Shown here piece after piece: positions 1-4,519 of a DNA stretch of 11,037 bases; the stretch's first letter is position 1, and every line of letters begins with the position of its first letter. Below the pieces are notes generated by a model. It did no database searches. It was not told the origin of the DNA and saw only the letters and a program-made list of their open reading frames with translations. The stretch is from Hyphomicrobiales bacterium (lineage in GTDB: Bacteria; Pseudomonadota; Alphaproteobacteria; Rhizobiales; Aestuariivirgaceae): the NCBI GenBank assembly GCA_025356765.1, contig JANXRO010000394.1, positions 1 to 11,037 on the forward strand, written 5' to 3'. Both the position numbers and the translations under genes were made by a program.

Positions 1-24
1 TGAAACGGCTAAATTTATTTTAGC

Positions 25-49
25 GGAACATTCCACGAGTTTGCGCATT
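25..49 (+). promoter_or_regulatory. Probable EcfG-type promoter of nepR-ecfG
   Basis: A GGAAC -35 element lies at 25-29. After exactly 16 bases comes CATT at 46-49, one mismatch from the EcfG -10 element CGTT. Transcription would start near 56 and leave a leader of about 65 bases before nepR. Autoregulation of nepR-ecfG by EcfG is common in Alphaproteobacteria, so the position makes sense. The -10 mismatch makes this weaker than the two perfect sites near 4300-4460. Confidence 0.5.
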
Positions 50-120
50 GTGATCCATAGAGTCCTGACGCGTAAGTGTTATAGTAGCCGATATTCGTTT
101 TATAAAAACAAGGGTGACGC

Positions 121-357
121 ATGAAGGAAAAACGGCGAACGAAGACGGCCAAGCCGGGAGAACAAGTTAAAGTGACACCAAATTCTGTAAGTCCTTTTAA
201 AGGAAATGCGTCAGTGCCTATGCAGGATTTGTTGGGAGAAAAACTGCGTGCCTATTATGATCAAGTAGCGCTGGAACCGGTTCCAGATCGGTTTGAGCAA
301 CTTCTCAAGGAACTTGAAGCCCGCAGCAGCGAAAAAAGTCCGGTTGACGGAAAGTAA
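121..357 (+). CDS. nepR: NepR-type anti-sigma factor of the general stress response
   Basis: This 78-residue protein has the NepR core at about residues 38-66: LGEKLRAYYDQVALEPVPDR followed by a second amphipathic helix (FEQLLKELEA). The N-terminal 30 residues are basic and probably disordered, as is usual for the family. NepR binds and holds the sigma factor EcfG. Under stress, phosphorylated PhyR (a sigma-like response regulator) binds NepR and frees EcfG. The start has a good ribosome binding site (AGGG, 6 bases upstream). ecfG begins 4 bases after the stop, the classic gene order. phyR often lies beside nepR, frequently divergent, and may lie to the left outside the window. Confidence 0.93.
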   Translation: MKEKRRTKTAKPGEQVKVTPNSVSPFKGNASVPMQDLLGEKLRAYYDQVALEPVPDRFEQLLKELEARSSEKSPVDGK

Positions 358-361
358 AACC

Positions 362-919
362 ATGGCGCTTTCAAACCAATTTCGTAACGATCTCATTGCT
401 TCCATTCCAGGACTTCGTGCGTTTGGCATCTCGCTGACGGCACGTGCAGATCGCGCAGACGACTTGGTACAGGAAACTTTGATGAAGGCATGGAAGCACC
501 ACGATAGCTTTCAACCGGGAACAAACATCAAGGCTTGGCTTTACACAATTTTGCGCAATGAGTTTTACACCCAACTTCGTAAACGCAGCCGTGAAGTTGA
601 AGATGCCGATGGCGTTTATTCTGCTCGTGTCGCTGTCCAAGCCGAACAACACGGCCACCTTGATATGGCAGACTTAAAAATTGCATTGCAGCAATTGCCG
701 GACGACCAGCGTGAAGCCATTATTTTGGTTGGGGCGTCGGGATTTTCGTACGAGGAAGCGGCAGAGATATGCAACGTAGCAATGGGCACAATCAAAAGTC
801 GCGTCAACCGAGCACGCAAAAAGCTTGGCGAACTTCTAGAGATAAAAAGTCCAAGCGATTTTAATTCAAATGCACAAACGCAAAGTGTTTTAAGCCACTC
901 TGCGTTTGGCGACGAATGA
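362..919 (+). CDS. ecfG: EcfG-family sigma factor (general stress response)
   Basis: The protein has 185 residues, the normal size of EcfG sigma factors. Region 2 is at about residues 10-78, with DDLVQETLMKAW in region 2.2 and the stretch from F50 to Y69 in regions 2.3-2.4. Region 4 is at about 104-160, with LPDDQREAIILV and the helix-turn-helix FSYEEAAEICNVAMGTIKSRVNRARKKL. It directs RNA polymerase to GGAAC-N16-CGTT promoters, several of which occur in this window. The open frame extends upstream to 293, but that part lies inside nepR. The ATG at 362 matches the usual N-terminus and has GGAAAG 7 bases upstream. A tail of about 24 polar residues follows region 4. Translational coupling to nepR is likely. 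Confidence 0.93.
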   Translation: MALSNQFRNDLIASIPGLRAFGISLTARADRADDLVQETLMKAWKHHDSFQPGTNIKAWLYTILRNEFYTQLRKRSREVEDADGVYSARVAVQAEQHGHLDMADLKIALQQLPDDQREAIILVGASGFSYEEAAEICNVAMGTIKSRVNRARKKLGELLEIKSPSDFNSNAQTQSVLSHSAFGDE

Positions 920-942
920 ACGTTCTTATTTTCAATACCCTT

Positions 943-967
943 GGAACAAATTTGGATTGGCGCAATT
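943..967 (+). promoter_or_regulatory. Possible degenerate EcfG promoter before the DUF3309 gene
   Basis: GGAAC occurs at 943-947 in the gap between ecfG and the DUF3309 gene. At the required 16-base distance the sequence is AATT rather than CGTT, so only the -35 half is convincing. Transcription could instead simply continue from ecfG. Listed as tentative. Confidence 0.25.
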
Positions 968-1011
968 GTTATTGATGTTCGTTTCGTCATGCAATGAAGG
1001 AAATCTAGGCC

Positions 1012-1167
1012 ATGCTAAGCACCATTTTAATAATCCTATTGATCCTTGCACTGCTCGGTGCCCTACCCAGTTGGGACCATAGTCGATCTTGGGGATATGG
1101 TCCGTCGGGAGGGCTCGGGCTAGTCTTAATCATTATCGTTATCCTATTGGCCTTGGGCCGTATCTGA
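1012..1167 (+). CDS. DUF3309 family small membrane protein
   Basis: A 51-residue protein. Residues 4-17 are hydrophobic (ILIILLILALLGAL). A conserved middle of the form LPSWDHSRSWGYGPSGGLG spans residues 18-36, and a second hydrophobic helix (LVLIIIVILLAL) runs to residue 49 before a final GRI. This hairpin layout and the WxxSRxWGYGPSGGLG core are the signature of DUF3309, a family of about 50 residues with no known function. AAGGA lies 10 bases upstream of the ATG. Its stop codon sits inside the ribosome binding site of the next gene, so the two are probably made from one transcript. Its place right after ecfG suggests, without proving, a stress role. Confidence 0.85.
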   Translation: MLSTILIILLILALLGALPSWDHSRSWGYGPSGGLGLVLIIIVILLALGRI

Positions 1168-1174
1168 GGTCATT

Positions 1175-2320
1175 TTGGAAACCGCTGAGCGAACACAAAA
1201 CTATGCCAAGCAAGTCCGAAATTTATTGTTGGGGCTGTTTTTATTGGCACTATGCTGGTTTCTCAAAGAAGCCCATGATTTCGTTCTTCCGATTTTACTT
1301 GGATTTTTTATTGCTATCACCTTTCGGCCGGGCATCCGCAGTCTGGCGCGTTACCGAGTTCCCGAATGGCTAGCGGCGAGCGGCTTCATGATTACTTTTG
1401 TGACCGCAAGTTTGTTCACCGCATACAGCATTGCAAGCCCTATCGCTACCTTCACTCGTGATGCGCCGATCTATGCTGAGAAATTTGCGAGTAAATTGCA
1501 CGCAATTCAGATGTCGTTGGAATCACTCTCACGTTTTGCAGAAAAAATTGAAGCGACTGCTACGCCGGCGAGTGGTGCGGCAACCCAAGAAGTCGTCGTA
1601 CGGGCCGGGCCGCCGATTGCCTATATGGGACAATTAACCGGATATTCTATGTACATTGTTGCAACCGTTGTGTTGACCTCGGTGATTGCTGCTTTTCTTA
1701 TGGCATCAGGAGATTTGTTTTATGCAAAACTGGTCCGAGTATTGCCAACCTTACACGACAAAAAAACCGCTTTGCGCATTGTGTATGATGTGGAACGAGA
1801 AGTGTCGAGTTACCTACTCATCATAACCGTGATCAATGCGACATTAGGGCTTGCCGTCACATTGAGTTTTTTTGTGCTTGGCATGCCGTCGCCATTTTTG
1901 TGGGGGCTTTTGGCATTCGCACTGAATTTCATTCCCTACGTTGGGGCCATTATTGGGATAAGCCTTGCAGCGTTTATGGCGGTGGTAAGTTTTGATTCTC
2001 TGGCCTATGCCGCACTGGCGCCGCTAAGCTATGTTTTGTTTAGCGGCCTTGAAAGCCATTTGATGTCACCTCTATTGTTAGGCCGCCGCTTAGAGTTGAA
2101 TGCAGTAGCAATGTTGGTGGCCCTTACATTTTGGACATGGCTTTGGGGCATTTCCGGCACACTCGTAGCAGTACCACTACTGGTGACGATCAAAGTATTT
2201 TGTGATCATCTTGACAGCCTCTCAGGGATTGGTGAGTTTTTGTCGGCAAAATATCCAGAAGAGCCTTCAACGCAACAACAGCCGGGGTCTGATTCAGCTC
2301 TACTGCCCATAAGCAACTGA
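1175..2320 (+). CDS. AI-2E/PerM-family membrane transporter (UPF0118)
   Basis: A 381-residue polytopic membrane protein. A hydrophobic pair is at about residues 16-50, one segment is near 68-92, a soluble stretch is at 93-150, and about five segments run from 155 to 345. The conserved family end is clear: NFIPYVGAIIG at 251-261, ESHLMSPLLLGRRLELNA at 293-310, and WGISGTLVAVPLLVTIKVFCDHL at 324-346. The family includes TqsA (linked to AI-2 export) and PerM; most members have no proven substrate, so no autoinducer role is claimed. No ATG fits the N-terminus. The start is taken as TTG at 1175, with GAGG 5 bases upstream overlapping the DUF3309 stop. A UUG start with an overlapping binding site suggests translational coupling. 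The last 25 residues are polar and variable. Confidence 0.88.
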   Translation: METAERTQNYAKQVRNLLLGLFLLALCWFLKEAHDFVLPILLGFFIAITFRPGIRSLARYRVPEWLAASGFMITFVTASLFTAYSIASPIATFTRDAPIYAEKFASKLHAIQMSLESLSRFAEKIEATATPASGAATQEVVVRAGPPIAYMGQLTGYSMYIVATVVLTSVIAAFLMASGDLFYAKLVRVLPTLHDKKTALRIVYDVEREVSSYLLIITVINATLGLAVTLSFFVLGMPSPFLWGLLAFALNFIPYVGAIIGISLAAFMAVVSFDSLAYAALAPLSYVLFSGLESHLMSPLLLGRRLELNAVAMLVALTFWTWLWGISGTLVAVPLLVTIKVFCDHLDSLSGIGEFLSAKYPEEPSTQQQPGSDSALLPISN

Positions 2321-2390
2321 ACGGCGTCGATCAATTCGCTGGTTTTGAACGGCTTGTAAAGCACACGCGCGCTCCGATGTTGATAGCCGC
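2300..2390 (-). pseudogene. Frameshifted remnant of a response-regulator receiver domain (C-terminal tail)
   Basis: Read on the minus strand, one frame gives RVLYKPFKTSELIDAVQLLMGS and then a stop at 2300-2302. This is a typical last-helix end of a CheY-like receiver domain, including the conserved Lys-Pro pair. The preceding residues that fit the family (AAINIGAR) lie in another frame. The switch falls in an alternating CG/TG run near 2365-2370. Upstream, both frames soon meet stop codons and I see no aspartate-bearing phosphoacceptor motif. The remnant overlaps the last 21 bases of the AI-2E gene on the other strand. Receiver genes are common near GSR loci. A chance resemblance over about 30 residues cannot be excluded. 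Confidence 0.45.
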
Positions 2391-2635
2391 ACTTGGCCTA
2401 TCTATCGTTCATACCAACTAGACTTTGCGCAAGCTCTATGATTTGAGCCTGATTTCTTGGCGACAACGCACACTTAAGATTCTCGAAGAGGCAGAACTTG
2501 CAAGGATTGCCCGGTTTGAAGAGGCGATAAAACAACAGCGCCCCTTCATCTAAGCCGGTGTCAGCTTGTGGTTTTGTAAGTAAAGTGTGGCAGTCGAGGA
2601 AAACCCGAAAGACACAACAATTGCAACTTTTGGCG
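2391..2635. other. Stretch without a supported gene
   Basis: Between the receiver remnant and the 3' end of the minus-strand operon I find no convincing gene. A minus-strand open frame reaches 2398 and contains a cysteine-rich patch (NPCKFCLFENLKC), but it has no good start of its own. Most of its upstream part lies across a real gene in another frame. I see no clear hairpin terminator for the operon that ends at 2636. The stretch may be decayed DNA upstream of the receiver remnant. Confidence 0.4.
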
Positions 2636-3013
2636 TTAACGCTGCTGACGATGGACGCTGGCGAGAGGCAACAACGCGGCCAGCATAATACCAACACCGA
2701 GGCCGACTGCACCTGCAACAAGCGGGCGCTCTTCCATCATCGAGTAAACCGAAAGACTGCGTGAGCGCAGATCAAGGTTTCCTCGTATATTCGGCATGGC
2801 CTTGCTCGCACGAGCCCCAGCCTTTGCAGCGCTATCATAAACGCTGGAGATCGCGTTTTTGCTTTGCTCGTACAAATGAGTGGTCAGTTCAACTGAAGTT
2901 TTATGTTTGCCTTTGCCAGAGCGTGCTCGCCCGTTGCGTTTTTTTGGCACTGCTTTTTTCGAAGCGCCGCCCTTCACGTTTTCACTGCTGTTTTGCGTTG
3001 ATGTGGTAACCAT
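2636..3013 (-). CDS. Basic, C-terminally membrane-anchored protein (YqjD/DUF883-like layout)
   Basis: A 125-residue protein. Residues 13-40 are rich in Lys, Arg, Gly and Ser (KKAVPKKRNGRARSGKGKHK). Residues 43-88 can form helices. A single membrane segment lies at about 98-119, in the context MMEERPLVAGAVGLGVGIMLAALLPL, which resembles the anchor of YqjD/ElaB proteins with its glycine-rich repeat. E. coli YqjD is an inner-membrane protein that binds ribosomes in stationary phase. The same role here is inference from layout only. The ATG has an excellent GGAG site 6 bases upstream. The start lies 40 bases inside the preceding DUF3618 gene, so this is the last of four overlapping genes. Confidence 0.72.
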   Translation of the reverse strand: MVTTSTQNSSENVKGGASKKAVPKKRNGRARSGKGKHKTSVELTTHLYEQSKNAISSVYDSAAKAGARASKAMPNIRGNLDLRSRSLSVYSMMEERPLVAGAVGLGVGIMLAALLPLASVHRQQR

Positions 3014-3330
3014 GTCAGTCTCCTTTTTTGAACTGCACTCGTCAAGCGAGGGTTTCGCTTGGCATGGCGCATGACATTTCTTTGCGCTGGGGTATCTCGA
3101 CGTTGTCGCGCTAAAAGCAGAATACTTGCAACGACTGCCAACGCTATGAATTGGTTTCGCTCCATCTGTTTTTGAAGCCGCTTCAACACATTGAAGTCAG
3201 GATCAACTTTTCCAACCAACTCGTTGATCAGCCACCTAGGTCGCATTTGATCTGATAATGTGTCCACCGATTGTAGAAATTCAGCGTGGGCGCGATCAGC
3301 TTTGTCACGCAACACATCGGCCCGTGTCAC
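2974..3330 (-). CDS. DUF3618 family membrane-anchored protein
   Basis: From the chosen GTG start this is a 118-residue protein. Residues 4-40 (ADVLRDKADRAHAEFLQSVDTLSDQMRPRWLINELVG) match the DUF3618 pattern of a charged helix followed by TLxxLxxxxxPxxL. A membrane segment lies at about 60-75, and the last 45 residues are strongly basic. The frame is open further upstream to an ATG at 3426, but that part runs over the preceding holin-like gene. The GTG at 3330 overlaps the TGA of that gene (GTGA) and has GGAG 8 bases upstream, as expected for translational coupling. DUF3618 proteins are often encoded beside holin_3_6 proteins in Alphaproteobacteria. Their function is unknown. Confidence 0.75.
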   Translation of the reverse strand: MTRADVLRDKADRAHAEFLQSVDTLSDQMRPRWLINELVGKVDPDFNVLKRLQKQMERNQFIALAVVASILLLARQRRDTPAQRNVMRHAKRNPRLTSAVQKRRLTWLPHQRKTAVKT

Positions 3331-3722
3331 GACTTTTTCTCCGGGCCTGCTGCAGCGAAGTTCCACCATCGTTTGAGCACGGTTAAAATACCAAACTGCT
3401 GAGAAGCCAAATACCAAACTCGCCAAGCCGTGAATGCGGCGGTGATCGTGAGCAGCAAAGATAGCAATCCAGCAGCTGTCGTCAAACCGCCGACGTAAGG
3501 CTCGAGAACCGCCACGATAAATATGCTAGCCAAGATAACGGCTGCGAATATACATCCCATTAGAAATGCACCAAGCAGCAGCATCTGAACCAAGCGTTTT
3601 CCGTCGGATGCTACCTCGGCTTGAGCCAAGGCAGCTTCCGCCGCGATCCAAGATCGACCATCACGCGACAACCGATGCAGGGATTCCAGCATGGGCTCAC
3701 TTTTCAGCTTGTCACGAGGCAT
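3327..3722 (-). CDS. YqjE-like protein, phage holin superfamily III fold (Phage_holin_3_6)
   Basis: From the chosen start this is a 131-residue protein. An amphipathic helix at 13-42 (ESLHRLSRDGRSWIAAEAALAQAEV) precedes two long membrane segments at about 45-73 and 79-104, then a basic and aromatic tail (LKRWWNF). This is the layout of the YqjE/Phage_holin_3_6 family. Despite the name these are mostly chromosomal envelope proteins, and nothing here suggests a prophage. Possible starts are ATG at 3752, 3734 and 3722. I prefer 3722 because AAAGAG lies just upstream and the overlap with the preceding gene is only 11 bases. The stop overlaps the GTG of the DUF3618 gene. Confidence 0.75.
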   Translation of the reverse strand: MPRDKLKSEPMLESLHRLSRDGRSWIAAEAALAQAEVASDGKRLVQMLLLGAFLMGCIFAAVILASIFIVAVLEPYVGGLTTAAGLLSLLLTITAAFTAWRVWYLASQQFGILTVLKRWWNFAAAGPEKKS

Positions 3723-4263
3723 TCGCTCTTTCATGTGGAGTGTCTTTGCCATTGGCGCGTGTCTTTGGATTTGCCGACCCACGCTTTTTGGCCGCAGTTG
3801 CCTTGACTGGGCCACGAGCAGAAGAACGCTGCTTGGGTTTTTGACTGACGCTTTGATCGGATCGTGCACTGTGTGTCACCAATCGTGTAACACCGAACCC
3901 AACGGCAACGGCAAACATAGCTGTGGCAACTGGGTAACGCTTTGCAACTTGCGTTGCATCTGCGACCATTTCTTCAATGCTGCTCTCAGTGACATAGTCC
4001 GACAAATTTTCAATTTGTTCTGCGGCGCCCGTGACATAGGTTTTTATATTGGGAATGTCGCTGAGATTATCAGCGAATGTGCGCGCTGCATCAGCGAGAC
4101 CGCTGATCTTTTCTGCCCCTGCGACTTGGCGGCTGCGTAATATGCTGCCTGCAATGCCAAGCACGTCACCATAAAGAGCCTGTGATGTGCGTGCACTTCC
4201 TTTGCGCTGTCCGGCTTTGGCGGTGCTGGATGTGTTTTGACGTCGTGCTGTTTTGCGTTGCAT
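3712..4263 (-). CDS. Basic-tailed single-pass membrane protein, first gene of the stress operon
   Basis: A 183-residue protein of no firmly recognised family. It has a basic N-terminus (1-27), a helical middle (28-105) with patterns such as ADAARTFADNLSDIPNIKTYVTGAAEQIENLSDYV, one membrane segment at about 109-128 (YPVATAMFAVAVGFGVTRLV), and a 50-residue C-terminal tail rich in Lys, Arg, Ser and Ala. The anchor resembles that of YqjD/DUF883 proteins. Similar proteins in rhizobia are labelled nutrient-deprivation-induced, a comparison from memory. The ATG has AGGA 7 bases upstream. It is the first gene behind a perfect EcfG promoter, so induction by general stress is the strongest inference about its role. 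Confidence 0.75.
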   Translation of the reverse strand: MQRKTARRQNTSSTAKAGQRKGSARTSQALYGDVLGIAGSILRSRQVAGAEKISGLADAARTFADNLSDIPNIKTYVTGAAEQIENLSDYVTESSIEEMVADATQVAKRYPVATAMFAVAVGFGVTRLVTHSARSDQSVSQKPKQRSSARGPVKATAAKKRGSANPKTRANGKDTPHERANAS

Positions 4264-4302
4264 GGTATTATCCTTTGCGAAAGAGAATTGTTCTGGCGGT
4301 AA

Positions 4303-4327
4303 AACGCTCCATCTGCCGAAAGGTTCC
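4303..4327 (-). promoter_or_regulatory. Perfect EcfG promoter of the minus-strand membrane-protein operon
   Basis: On the minus strand, GGAAC (4327 to 4323) is followed after exactly 16 bases by CGTT (4306 to 4303), a full match to the EcfG consensus. Transcription would start near 4296, about 33 bases before the ATG at 4263, and would read all four overlapping genes down to 2636. Confidence 0.85.
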
Positions 4328-4431
4328 CAAGTGTTTTCTGCGAAGGTGGAAAAGACCAGGCACGATTCTCAGTTCCGCCTTATCATCACGCAGTGTCGTT
4401 GAAATATATTTTGACGTGAACTTTAAACTCT

Positions 4432-4456
4432 GGAACTTTCTTTTTGAAACAACGTT
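4432..4456 (+). promoter_or_regulatory. Perfect EcfG promoter of the PAS-HWE kinase gene
   Basis: GGAAC at 4432-4436 and CGTT at 4453-4456 are separated by exactly 16 bases, a full EcfG consensus. Transcription would start near 4463, leaving a leader of about 57 bases before the ATG at 4520. It stands back to back with the minus-strand EcfG promoter at 4303-4327, with about 100 bases between the two -35 elements. Confidence 0.85.
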
Positions 4457-4519
4457 TTGAGTAATGGGCGAATTTTAATAAGCCGTATTCTGTAAAAAAA
4501 TATTGAGTTTGGGGGTGGA

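Noticed and set aside
1..120. Search for the start of a divergent phyR gene
   Set aside because: No minus-strand start with a ribosome binding site or PhyR-like residues is visible in this stretch. If phyR is adjacent it lies outside the window.
271..286. Perfect 16-base palindrome CTGGAACCGGTTCCAG with GGAAC on both strands
   Set aside because: It lies inside nepR and encodes the conserved LEPVPD residues. No CGTT-like element lies 16-17 bases away, so it is probably a by-product of the codons.
2398..2721. Minus-strand open frame of 107 codons with a Cys-rich patch (NPCKFCLFENLKC)
   Set aside because: Its first part overlaps a well-supported gene in another frame, it lacks a ribosome binding site, and no family fits. 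At most it is decayed sequence.
3327..3722. Possible prophage lysis gene because of the holin-fold name
   Set aside because: The Phage_holin_3_6 family is mostly chromosomal (YqjE). There is no endolysin, integrase or other phage gene nearby.
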